The translations under genes were made by a program, and so were the position numbers. The notes under the pieces are model-generated. The model saw only the letters and a program-made list of their open reading frames with translations. It searched no databases and was not told the origin of the DNA. A stretch of 64,000 nt of DNA from Cyclina sinensis (taxonomy: Eukaryota; Mollusca; Bivalvia; Venerida; Veneridae): positions 1-64,000 of the forward strand of contig JAAONU010000024.1 of NCBI GenBank assembly GCA_012932295.1, in the 5' to 3' direction. Below are positions 1-10,170 of the stretch, piece by piece (positions within the stretch are counted from its first letter, which is position 1; each line of letters begins with the position of its first letter).

Positions 1-480
1 CCTTGAAAAGCAAAATGGTTTCTAGTGAATAACTATAGAAAGCTTAGACCTGTTTTCCTAAAACTTAGTGTGTACTTGGTCATGACAGGTAGATTACCCC
101 TTTAGTTTTTTTAGGTCACCAGGTAAAAGGCCAAGGTCAGAGTGACCATCAAAAGGAAAATGGTTTCTGAAAAATTTCTTTAGAAAGCCTGAGCCCAACT
201 ACCGTTAACTTATAAGCAGGTTAGTCATGACCATTAAATGACCCCTATTGTTTAAGTGTTATTAGATCAAAGGTCAAGGTTACAGTAACCATGAAATCAG
301 AAAAGTTTCTGCTAAATATTGAATGAATCCTTGGGTCTAGGTAAGACTAACTTAGTGTGTGGGTTGGTCATGATTTGTAGATTACCTCTTTACATTTTTA
401 AGTCACCAGATCAAAGGCCAAGGTCATAGTGACCTTGAAAACCAAAATGGTTCTAGCTAATAACTACTGAATGCTTTGGC
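1..480 (+). repeat. Tandem repeat array, ~145-bp unit, with ERE-like palindromes
   Basis: About three diverged units; the landmark 'AAAATGGTTTCT' recurs at about 12 and 157 and weakly further on. Each unit contains a 'GGTCATGAC' segment, 'TTAGGTCACCAGGT' and a 'CAAGGTCANNGTGACC' palindrome. It is the same family and orientation as 13.08-14.2 kb and opposite in orientation to 51.6-53.3 kb. It runs off the left edge of the window. No coding potential is seen. Confidence 0.8.
421..435. promoter_or_regulatory. Perfect IR3 nuclear-receptor palindrome (ERE-like)
   Basis: AGGTCATAGTGACCT: two perfect AGGTCA half-sites inverted around a 3-base spacer, the consensus oestrogen response element layout. 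It lies inside a repeat unit with no recognisable gene nearby, so any regulatory role is unproven. Confidence 0.45.
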
Positions 481-887
481 CCCTGTTCACCAATCTTTGT
501 ATATTGGTTAGATATTTGGCATGGAATATTGTCTAGTGAACCTGTTCCAAGTTTGTTTAAATTATATCCCTGGGGTAAAAATTGGACCTGTCCGGGGGTC
601 ATAGATATTCTTTATGTGCATATAGTAAACACATAAGAAAATTATCCTCTGAAGCTTCAGAGGCAAGAACTTAGATATTTGGCATGAAACATTGTGGACC
701 TCTACATTGTTCAAATTATTGCCCTAGGGTCAAAATTAGCCCTGCCCTTGGGGTCATGGGTTTTCTTTATACATATAAAAAAGTGATCTCTGAAACAGAG
801 GAAGCTAGAGCTAAGATATTTTACATGAAACATTGTCTGGTCCCAAATCAAGATTGTTTAAATTAAAGCTTGGGGTCACAGTTAGGA
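480..887 (+). repeat. Degenerate repeat, ~175-bp unit (TAGATATTTGGCATG family)
   Basis: Two to three diverged copies of a unit with 'GATATTTGGCATG', 'CATTGTCTAGTG', 'CAAGTTTGTTTAAATTAT' and 'CCCTGGGGT'. The family is related to the core at 1.07-1.93 kb and to the degenerate copies at 4.84-5.97 and 58.7-58.85 kb. The short open frames here are incidental. Confidence 0.7.
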
Positions 888-1074
888 TGGTTGTTTGTCC
901 GGTGTCCGTCAGCGTGCGTCGTGCGTCATCAACAATTTGACTTAAACAACATCTCCTCCTAAACCGCTGAGTCAACATTGATGAAACATGCCTGGAATAT
1001 TTCTTGCATGAAGCTGTACCAAAATTGTTCAAAGAATTCAATTCCATCAAGAACTCTGGTTGCTATAGGAACTT

Positions 1075-1932
1075 ACAGGAAAAACTTTGAAAATCTTCTT
1101 GTCTGAAACTGCAAGGCCCTGAGCCTTAAGATTTGGTATGTAGCATTGTCTAGTGGACCTCTACCAAGTTTGTTCATATTATACCCCTTCGGTCAAATTT
1201 GGCCCCTCCCCAGGGGTCAATTGATTTTACATTTGGCTTATATAGTGAAACTTTAAAAATCATCTTGTCTGAAACCACAAGGCCCTGAGACTTAAAATTT
1301 GGTATGTAGGATTGTCTAGTAGACTTCTACCAAGTTTGTTCAAATTATACTCCTGGGGTCAAATTTGGTCCCGCTCCAGGGATCAATTGATTTTACATAG
1401 GCTTAAATAGAGAAATCTTTGAAAAATCTTCTTGTATGAAACCACAAGGCCCTGAGCCTTAAGATTTGGTACGTAGGATTGTCTTGTGGAGCTCAACCAA
1501 GATTGTACAAATTATACCCCTGGGGTCAAATTTGGCCCCACCCCGAGGTCATTGGTTTTACATAGGTTTATATAGGAAAAACTTCGAAAATCTTCTTGTC
1601 TGAAACCACAAGGCCCTGAGCCTTTAGATTTGGTATGTAGCATTGTCTAGTGGACCTCTACAAAGTTTGTTCAAATTATACCCCTAGGGTCAAATTTGGC
1701 CCCACCTCCGGGGACAATTAATTTTACATAGGCTTATATAGAGAAAACTTTGAAAATCTTCTTTTCTGAAACAACATGCGCCTGAGCCTTAATATTTGGT
1801 GTGTAGCATCATCTAGTGGACCTCTACCATGTTTGTTTAAATTATACCCCTGGGGTCAAATTTGGCCCCACCCCGGGGTCATTAGTTTTATATAGGCTTA
1901 TATAGTGTAAACTTTGAAAATCTTCTTGTAGA
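1075..1932 (+). repeat. Tandem core, ~168-bp unit, ~5 copies
   Basis: Units carry 'AATCTTCTTGTCTGAAACC', 'ACAAGGCCCTGAGCCTTA', 'GATTTGGTATGTAGCATTG', 'CCCTGGGGTCAAATTTGG' and 'TTTTACATAGGCTTATATAG'. Identity between neighbours is clearly higher than to the dispersed copies elsewhere in the window, which suggests local amplification. Confidence 0.85.
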
Positions 1933-3190
1933 AGGAGAGGTTACATTTTCAGTCCAAATAATCTGGAAATTTGTTAGAAAGGTTGTTTCTATGCTTCTAG
2001 CTCAACTTCAAATATGGGTCATCTGGGTTTAAAAACTCGGTCAGAGAGCCAAAAAATAGAAAAATCTTGTTAACACTCTAGAGCTTACATTTTCAGTCAA
2101 AATATCCCAGAAATTTGTCAGAAAGGTTGTTTTGATGATTTCTAGCTCATTTTCGAAAATGGGTCATCTGGCGTCAAAAACTAGGTCACATAGCTGAAAT
2201 ATGGAAAAACTTTGTTAACACTCTAGAGGTAACATACGCAGTCCAAATAACCCCAAAAATCTGTCTGAAAGGTTGTTTCAAGTTCGAATATGGGTCACCT
2301 GGATTCAAAAACTAGGTCACAGAGCCCAAAAATAGAAAAAAAAATGTTAACACTGAAGAGGCTACTTTTCAGTCAAAATATCCTTGAAATATGTCAGAAA
2401 GGTTGTATCCATGATTTCTAGCCCAAGTTCGAATATGGGTCATCTGGGGTCAAAAACTAGGTCACAGAGCCCAAATATTGAAAAACCTTGTTAAAACTCT
2501 AGAGGTTACATATTCAGTCCAAATTACTGGAAATTTGTCAGAAAGATTGTTTCAATGATTTCTAGCTCAATTTTGAATATGGGTTGTCTGGGGTCAAAAA
2601 CTAGGACACAGGGTCAAAAAGTAGAAAAACATTGTTAACCACTCTAGAGCTTACATTTTCAGTCAAAATATCCTTGAAATTTGTCAGAAAGGTTGTTTTA
2701 ATGATTTCTAGCTCAGATTTGGGTATAGGTCATTTAAGATCAAAAAACTAGGTCACAGAGCCCTAAAATGTAAAAAGCATTTTAACACTCCAGAGGTTAA
2801 ATTTTCAGTCCAAATATCCTGGAAAATTTTCAGACAGGTTGTTTTGATGATTTCTAGCTCAAGTACTCATATGGGTCATCTTTGGTCAAAAACTAGGACA
2901 CAGAGCCCAAATATGGAAAAACCTTGTTAACACTCTAGATTTTAATTCCAAATAACCTGAAAATTTGTCAGAAAGGTTGCTTCTTTGATTTCTAGCTAAA
3001 GTTTGGATATGGGTCTTCTGGTGTAAAAAGCTAGGTCATAAAGCCGAATTATCGGAAAACCTTGTTAACACTCTAGAGGCTACATTTTCAGTCCAAATAA
3101 CCTGGAAATTTGTCAGAAAGATTGTTTCAATAATTTCTAGGTCAAGTTTGAATATGGGTCATCTGGGGTCAGTTAACCAGGTCCATAGCA
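1932..3190 (+). repeat. Tandem core, ~145-bp unit, ~9 copies
   Basis: Units are recognised by 'CACTCTAGAGGTTACATTTT', 'GAAATTTGTCAGAAAGGTTG', 'TGATTTCTAGCTCAAGTT', 'ATATGGGTCATCTGG' and 'AAAAACTAGGTCACAGAGCC'. Small indels between units shift every frame. It sits directly upstream of the terminal hairpin. Confidence 0.85.
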
Positions 3191-3213
3191 ACTTTGTTAA
3201 AAGCAGTCATATT

Positions 3214-3251
3214 CAGGTGAGCGATACAGGGCCATCATGGCCCTCTTGTTT
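3214..3251 (+). repeat. 3' terminal hairpin of the element (GGGCC palindrome + CTTGTTT)
   Basis: CAGGTGAGCGATAC is followed by AGGGCCATCATGGCCCT (3228-3244), a near-perfect palindrome, then CTTGTTT. Equivalent termini occur near 4802, 21186, 22744, 57609 and 58854. The next base already belongs to the 108-bp-unit array. Confidence 0.75.
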
Positions 3252-4801
3252 GATGTACAGCTATGAAATTTGGACCATGTGCACAATTTCAGACGTAGAA
3301 ATGCACTTTGATGTTAGATGACCTAAATTTTGACCTGGTGACCTATTTTCTTGTTTTTTGATGTACAGCTATGAAATTTGGACCATGTGCACAGTTTCAG
3401 ATGTATAAACGCACTTTGATGTTAGATGACCTAAATTTTGACCTACAGTACGTGCCAGAAGGAACTCTCGTTTTCCTCGAGGTTGTCGTGGACTACCCAT
3501 TCCTTAAAACGCGACCAAATCCGCCATGGTCACCAAATATCGTGGCGGACGTCAGCTAAATGGTTCCGCGAACTTTTTCGCAGGTAAGGATTGACGTATC
3601 GCGACTCACAAAGTTCCTGATTACACGCATTTCGGCAAATTTAACGCTTTAAAATATCATTTAAATGTATAAAACTCTCATAAAACTCTCATTCTGATGC
3701 ATTTGTTTACGAATGCTCATATTTGTTAACGGAAGGAATGACAATTCAAAACCGAAAGTAATTGCTTCTCGGAACAGCTGACCATATTTTCAGAAAATAA
3801 ATTGACTGGTTTTCGATTTACACGTGTTAAAACTGCTTTCATACATGTATATTTAAAGAAACATACAACATGTAAACCCTACTGCGCCATCTGTATCGTC
3901 TATGCGCTTGACAAAATTATTGATCGATTTTGCTATACAATAACGAGCGTTTTCAACGACGGAAGTACACATAAACCTACACAGCAAATGTATGAGAAAT
4001 TTTGGTTTTAATTTTACCAAATGTGACATAATTGGCAGACGTAAAATGCACAGTTTCATTACGATCATATCATTAAATGTTCAGCTTATCCAGGTGAGTT
4101 ATGACTAATTATTTTCGCGCTGGTCGTCAAATATCGCCGAGATATTTCGCGATGTCGAGACATCGAGGAAATCCGTTTTTTTCCTCAATGGCGCAGCGGA
4201 TATTTTTTTATTCGAAATAAAGCGGAAAATGTGAGTTCCTCTGGAGCGTACTGTAGTGACCTACTTTCTTGTTTTTTGATGTACAGCTATGAAATTTGGA
4301 CCATTTGCACAGTTTCAGATGTAGATTTGAACTCTGATGTTATATGACCTAAAGTTTGACCTAGTGTCCTACATTTTTTTTTCATAAACTGATATGAAAT
4401 TTGGACCATGTGTACAGTTTCAGATATAGAATTGAATTTTGATGTTAGATGACCTAAATTTTGACCTAGTGACCTACTTGTTTTTTATGTACAGCTATGA
4501 AATTTGGACCAATTGCACAGTTTCAGATTTAGAATTGAACTTTGATGTTAGATGACCTAGATTCTTACCTAGTGACCTACTTTCTTGCTTTTTTATCCAC
4601 AGCTATGAAATTCAAACCCTGTGCACAGTTTCAGGTGTCGAAATTGAACTCTGACATTAGATGACATTTTGACCTAGTGACCTCCTTTTTGTTGTTTGAT
4701 GTACAGCTTTGAAATTTGGACCATATGTATAGTAAAAATTGTTCATATTCTTGTAATAAACCCTAGTTTTGTCCGTTTTTACACAAATGACAGTCTATCC
4801 T
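3252..4801 (+). repeat. Tandem array, ~105-108-bp unit, interrupted by a DNA transposon
   Basis: 'GAAATTTGGACC' recurs at 3265, 3373, about 4291 and 4396, with further units to about 4760. Each unit also has 'CACAGTTTCAGATGTAGAA', 'TTTGATGTTAGATGACCTA' and 'GTGACCTACTTTCTTGTTTT'. Bases 3446-4253 are a foreign insertion. It is the same family as the nested array at 19.42-21.2 kb. Confidence 0.85.
3446..4253. mobile_element. 808-bp non-autonomous DNA transposon with TIRs and TA duplication
   Basis: The ends are CAGTACGTGCCAGAAGGAAC on the left and, reverse complemented, CAGTACGCTCCAGAGGAACT on the right, giving imperfect terminal inverted repeats of about 30 bp. TA flanks both sides (3444-3445 and 4254-4255). 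Removing the element and one TA restores an uninterrupted array unit, 'TTTTGACCTAGTGACCTAC', which is also present near 4456. The TA duplication fits Tc1/mariner-like or related superfamilies. The interior has no convincing transposase. It is more CpG-rich than its surroundings and holds short palindromic stretches such as 'GATGTCGAGACATCGA'. Confidence 0.85.
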
Positions 4802-4836
4802 CAGGTGAGCGCTTTGGGGCCAATGGCCCTCTTGAA
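4802..4836 (+). repeat. 3' terminal hairpin of the 108-bp-unit element
   Basis: CAGGTGAGCGCTTT is followed by GGGCCAATGGCCC (4817-4829) and CTTGA. It ends the 108-bp array exactly as the equivalent hairpin ends the related array at 21.2 kb, so this terminus and this core travel together. Confidence 0.7.
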
Positions 4837-5989
4837 TATAGAGTTATATCGGAAAAAAATTGAAATATCTTCTAATCAGAAACCACAAGGCCTAGAGTTA
4901 AGATATTTGGTATGCAGCATTGTCTATAAGACCTCTACCAAGTTTTTAGAAAAATGTCCCTGGGGTCACAATTGGCCCTGCTGGAGGGGCCACAAGTTTT
5001 TTAATAGCATTATAGAAGAAAATCTTTAAAAATGTTCTTGTCTGAAACCACAAGGCCTAAAATTTCAAAATTTAGCATGAAGCAAGCTTTAACAAGCTTT
5101 TTCAAATTAATAGATTAGGCTTAAGGTCACAGAGGCTAAAAATAGATTTATCTTCTGTTTCTCTTAGAGCCTTCATTTAGAGACCAATATCTTTGATAAT
5201 CAGTATATAGGTTCCTTGCAGGGACCTCTACCCATTTGTTCAAATAATATTTTGGTGAAATTTGAAACACATCCACTAGGTTTAATGTCAGACTTTTCAC
5301 AATATATAGAAATTTAATGCCAGAGATACATTAGTTTATAACAGTAAGTTTCAAGAATTAAAATCAATCCACATCAATTCACATCAATCAGTCTGTCATT
5401 GTCTTCTAAAGTTAGACTTAGTTTCTGTTAAAAAGTCGTTGTTTTTTAAGATCTATGAAAGTAAATTCATTTTAAAAGTGTTTGTATATAATTTTTTTAA
5501 ATTATAAAATAAAGAACCCAGTTAACTACTAGCAATAATGCTCATCAAAAATGTTATACTTGTCTCTTGGACATTTGACTTTGTTTTTTGGACAACTCTG
5601 TTTTGCCATAGTCAGTTGTCATGGACAGCACAATTTCCAAAAAATTATAGAGCCCTGTAAAGGCACCAGGGCAGCATTTGTGTTTTACAAACATATCTCG
5701 TCCAAGTTATGCCTCTCAGTTTTCCATACAATCTTGTTCTCTGAAACCCCAAGGGCCAGATCATAGATATTTGACATCAAACTTTGTCTTGTGGACCTCA
5801 ACTAAGAGTTTTTCAAATTAAGGTCCTCCAGAAAAAAATGAACCCACCCTTGAGGCCATGGGTTTTCCTAAGTAAAACCTTCAGAAATCTCTATATCCCA
5901 TACGGCTAGAGCTTAGATATTTGACAGGAATCATTGTCTATTGGACCTCAGGGTCAAGTTACTGAATTTTGCTTTCTCATTTTTAGTGT
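4837..5989 (+). repeat. Degenerate copies of the GATATTTGGCATG / CTGAAACCACAAGG repeat
   Basis: Scattered landmarks 'GAAACCACAAGGCC' (4879, 5045), 'CATTGTCTAT', 'GACCTCTACCAAG' and 'CCCTGGGGTCACA' appear between AT-rich filler. A terminus-like segment at 5668-5693 ('CACCAGGGCAGC' then 'GTTTTACAAAC') also occurs near 14.2 kb. Divergence is too high to set unit borders. No gene is seen. Confidence 0.6.
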
Positions 5990-6028
5990 TAGCTCATCTA
6001 GTTTTTTTAAAGAAAAAAAATTGAGCTA
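5990..6028 (+). repeat. Isolated hairpin TAGCTC...GAGCTA
   Basis: The left arm TAGCTCATCTAGTTTTTTT pairs with AAAAAAAATTGAGCTA across a short AAAG-type loop. It resembles the 5' hairpin at 18498-18522, but no recognisable core follows. It may be an orphan element end. Confidence 0.5.
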
Positions 6029-7085
6029 GTATGGTCAATGAGATGTAGTTGGTGGTTGCAGCATATAGTGCAAAATATTCAATGTACATGTACTTGATTA
6101 CTCATTACCAAAGCAGAGGCGTGTTGGTGCTACTCTGTTGTGCTCTCGTGATATCATAATTTTTCTCTCCTATCAGAAACAAACAGGTAACCTTCATGTA
6201 CAAATATTCCTTAAAGAGCTACCTACCATAATGTAAAGAAGTCAAACACCATACATAGTTTTCAGAACCTGACAAGGAATTATAAATGTGATTCCCCCTA
6301 ATTGTAATGATAAGTATTGTAGGATTTTAAAAAGAAATTATTCCCCATTATAAATTTTGCATGGAATATTGTTAATTGTTACCGATAGATGACACATCAT
6401 GAAAATGTTGGACAAATAAATCAAACATGCACAGAAAACCAACTTTTGGATTGAGTAAGTGCAAATAATTGATTGGAAAATAGACATGTATATGTAATTG
6501 CATTACTAAAAGGTCTGCTGTCAAAAAATTCACAGGTACAAGATATTACACTGTTTTTATATATTTTAGATGACGCTAATTTAATGCTGTCTGTTCCAAC
6601 TTCTTGCAATTGTTCTATATATTGAAATCAGAAGGAATGTAAAAAGCCATTGATAAAGGATGCACCATCTATTTGATAATCATTCTAATGTTTATTATAT
6701 TAAAATATCTCTTGTTTTCAGAAGTTTTATGCTGTTGTTGTTTTTGTAATTTCAGGGCAGCAAAAAGGCAGTCAAAGAAAACAGAAAATATAAAGACCAA
6801 AATGAAAACAAAGGAAAGAGTGTATTTCTGAATATATTTGAGAAAAGTATACATCACTTCATTTTCTTTATTTTAGAATTCCTTATCTAGAAAACTAGCA
6901 CAGAAGCATATGCTAAAGATTGTCTGCATGGTCTTAACTCTTATGAATTTGTGTATTCATTTGTATTATTTATGGAAGTCCAATGTTTGAAAAATCCTTA
7001 CTAAAAAACTGGTAAATGTAATCTCTGCACTGTATTTTGGACCTGTTCAATCATATTTTATTGTTTATCAAAATCAAATATGTTT
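6029..7085. other. AT-rich DNA, no gene or repeat recognised
   Basis: Open frames are short and of low complexity. No splice-bounded coding stretch, RNA gene or terminal repeat was recognised. Confidence 0.6.
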
Positions 7086-7089
7086 TAAG

Positions 7090-8060
7090 TTTAGGGTGTG
7101 TGTATAGGGGTGGTCCTGTTGGTCAGTCTGTCCGTCAAACCATTACAATTTCCAGATGATAACTCTTGAAGGAGTCAGTGGATTGTAATAATTTTTAGTA
7201 CACAGGTGTAACATCATAAAATACAGGTCAAATTCAGACAACTTAATTTTTAGAGAGAAATGGCATCTTTTCATATTCAGTTTGAAAAAAAAAAGATTAA
7301 CACATAATAATCCTTTAAGTAGTCACTGGATTGAAATTATGTTTGGTACACAGATGAAACAATATAAAGTACAGGTGGATTTTGAATTAAGATTCAGACC
7401 AATAAATATTCACGCAGTTATCTTCCTTTTCTGGATAATCACTCTTGAATGAGTACGTGGATTGTAATAATATTTTGTACACAGGTGTAACATCATAGAA
7501 TACTGGTCAAGTTCAAATTTGGGTTCAGACAACTAAATTTTTACAGAGTTATGGCCCCTTTTCATCTTCAGTTTTGTACAAAAAAAAAAACATTTCCAGA
7601 TGATAACTGTTTAAGTTGTCAATGGATTAAAAGTAACATCATTAAATACAGGTGGAGTTTAAATTTTGGCTCAGACCACTAAAGTTTTTAATAGTTTTTC
7701 ATTAATTTTTCATCTTCAGTTTGAAAAAAACCACAACAAATGGTTTACACAATCATGATTACCCTTTAAGGAGTCACTTGATTGAAGTTATTTTTGTTAC
7801 ACAGATGAAACAACATAAAGTGCAGGTTGATTTTGAATTTGGAATCAGACCATTAAATATCTGTATAGTTATTTTGCATCTGCTATTTTGCAAAGACATG
7901 GTTTCTAGATGAACTCTTTAATGAGTCAATGCATTGTAATTATATTTTGTATTCAAATGTAACATCAATAAATACAGTTTGATTTCAAATTTGGACACAG
8001 ACCACTAAATGTTTACATAGTTTTGGTTTTCTTTTCATTTTACCAGTTTCAAACTTGTTT
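7090..8060 (+). repeat. Element with GTCCGTC start and ~140-160-bp tandem core
   Basis: It opens with 'GGGTGTGTGTATAGGGGTGG', 'GGTCAGTCTGTCCGTC', the same kind of subterminal tract as the hairpin elements elsewhere. About six diverged units follow with 'CCAGATGATAACTCTTGAA', 'GGAGTCAGTGGATTGTAAT', 'GTACACAGGTGTAACATC' and 'AAATACAGGT'. A 5' hairpin is only weakly visible, and the 3' end was not located. Confidence 0.65.
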
Positions 8061-8229
8061 TGATGATTTAAAATCTTACTTAATACAATTATTTGTACAA
8101 TGTTGTCTTTCTTTTCACTAGAGATAATATCTTTTTACATGTTTGTTTTTGCCACAAAAGTGATTCCTGTCTCCATCAAGGACATCAATAGGAGTATGTA
8201 TTGCATTCAGCAATTATAGCTCTAGCTTT
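8061..8229. other. AT-rich spacer
   Basis: Nothing is recognised between the two tandem arrays. Confidence 0.5.
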
Positions 8230-9275
8230 TAATGTTTATTGTAATCAAATGTTTTTGACATTTCCTTAGTAAGTAAGCTGGCAAGGTAATAATTTTATGC
8301 TTTAGATTTCTGAAAAGTCTTTGAATGTGTGCATTCATAGTGTATTGTTAATGAGAATCAAATGTGTTTGAAAATTCCTTAGCTATAAAAGTGGTAATTT
8401 AATCTATGCTATAGATTTTCTGCAAAGTCTTTTGGACATGTGCTATCATATTGTATTGTTTATAAAAATCAAATATGTTTGAAAATTTCTTAGCTAGTAA
8501 GCTGGCAAGGTATCATATATTACAAATTTTCTGCACAGTCTTTGAACTTGCAATTCATAATTTATAGTTTATGAAAATCAAATGTTTTTGACATTTCCTT
8601 AGCAAGTAAGCTGACTAGGTAATATATGTTTTACATTTCTGCAAAGTCTTTGAACTTGTGCAGTCTTATTTTATTGTTTATGAAAATTCTTTTGCTTCAA
8701 GGCTTGCAATGTAATCTATGCTATAGATCTTTTTTCTGCACAGTCATTAAGCTTGTCATTCATATAATGTTTTTCATTGTTTATGAAAATCAAATGATTT
8801 TTTACGTTTCCTTAGCAAGTATAAATGCTTTAGATTTTCTGCAAAGTCATTGAAATTGTGCATTTATATTTTATTGTTTATGAAAATCAAATGTATTTAA
8901 GAATTCTTCAGCAAAAAAAAAACAAGCAAGGTAGTATATTCTATAGATTTTCCACAGTCTTTTAACTTGAGCATTCATATTGTATTGTTATGTAATTGGA
9001 ATGTATTCGATAATTCCTTAGCTAGTAAGTTGGCCAGGTAATATATGCTAGATTTTCTGCAGTCTTTTAAGCTTGTGGCATCATACTGTATTGTTTATAA
9101 AATTTAGATGTTTAAACAATTCCTTAGCTAGTAAGAAGGCAGGTATAAGTTTTAAGTTAAAAGTTTTTCCTCACAGACTCATGAACCTGTGCCATAATTG
9201 TTTATGAAAATCAAATGTTTTAGACAAATCTTTAACTAGAAAGTTGGTAAGGTAAGGATTTTCTTCACAGTCTTT
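8230..9275 (+). repeat. Tandem array, ~110-bp unit, ~9-10 copies
   Basis: Units are marked by 'TTCCTTAGCAAGTAAGCTGG', 'AAGGTAATATATGCT', 'GATTTTCTGCAAAGTCTTTG', 'GTGCATTCATATT' and 'TATTGTTTATGAAAATCAAA'. Identity decays toward both edges. It is unrelated in sequence to the ERE-bearing families and has no coding capacity. Confidence 0.8.
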
Positions 9276-9289
9276 AACCAGGTTTACAA

Positions 9290-10170
9290 TGAAGTTGAAA
9301 CTTTGTTATTAGATTGGGGTATGGTGAGTAGGCAGGCATCAGACTGATAGTTTCCATTCAATTACTTTACTTTGGATTGACTTATCTTAACGAAACTTGG
9401 TATATAGCATGCTAGCAAGAATCTAGGTTGGTGTTGTATTTGCGGTCAGTGGGATCAAGGTCACTAAAACAAGAAAATTGGATTCTGGTAGATAACATAA
9501 GTTTTTAACGGTCAGTCTTGATCACACATAGTATGTAATACACTTAGATGATAACTTGTCTTAGGATGATATATTTGGGACCACTCTGGTCAAGCTCAAG
9601 GTCACTGTTACTTAATACAGAAAATTTGATTCCAGTCAGTAACTTAAGCTTGAAATAACTCATGTTGAACAAACATTGTGTATAACACCCTTGCATGAAT
9701 ATCTAGCTTGGAATTTTATCTGGGGTCAGTTGGGTCAAGGTCAGTGTTACTAAAACATAGAAATTTGATTCCAGTCATTAACTTAAGATTGGAATGGCTA
9801 ATTTTGACTAAGCTTGATGTAAAGTACCATTGCATGAAAACCTAAAGATAGAAAATTGGATTCCAGTCAGCAACTTAGGCTTGAAATAACTCATGTTGAA
9901 TAAACATGGTGTATAGCCCCTTTGCATGAAAACCTAGCTTGTGATTTTATTTGCAGTCAGTCTGGTCAAGGTTACTGTTACTAAAGTAGCAAATTGATTT
10001 TCAGTCAATAACTTAAGTATATATTGGTCAGTCTTGACCAAACTTGGTATATATCACCCTTGCACAGAATCTACCTTAGGATTGTATTTAGGATCAGTCG
10101 GGTCAAGGTCACTGTTTCTAGAAATAGAAAATCAGTTACCATTAAATAACTTGGGTTTAAATTGATAGAT
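9290..10170 (+). repeat. Tandem array, ~150-170-bp unit (GGTCAAGGTCACTG family)
   Basis: About five units with 'GGTCAGTCGGGTCAAGGTCA', 'CTGTTACTAAAACATAGAAA', 'GATTCCAGTCAGTAACTTAA', 'CTTGAAATAACTCATGTTGA' and 'CACCCTTGCATGAATACCTA'. The TCAAGGTCA nonamer (ERR/NR5A-type half-site) is present in most units. Confidence 0.75.

Larger units (their letters stand above)
888..3251 (+). mobile_element. Hairpin-ended tandem-core repeat element (pearl/HINE-like), 5' truncated
   Basis: The element opens with a GTCCGGTGTCCGTC-type subterminal tract (about 893-930) and then 'CAACATCTCCTCCTAAACC'. The same tract follows the 5' hairpin of the minus-oriented element ending near 32.89 kb, so this copy appears to lack its 5' hairpin. 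Two successive tandem cores follow, about five ~168-bp units (1075-1930) and about nine ~145-bp units (1930-3190). It ends in a hairpin plus CTTGTTT at 3228-3251. The architecture resembles published pearl and non-autonomous Helentron elements. Assignment to that class is inference. Confidence 0.6.

Noticed and set aside
1..3190. CRISPR-like array
   Set aside because: Repeats are long (over 100 bp), diverged and without unique spacers, in a eukaryotic context.
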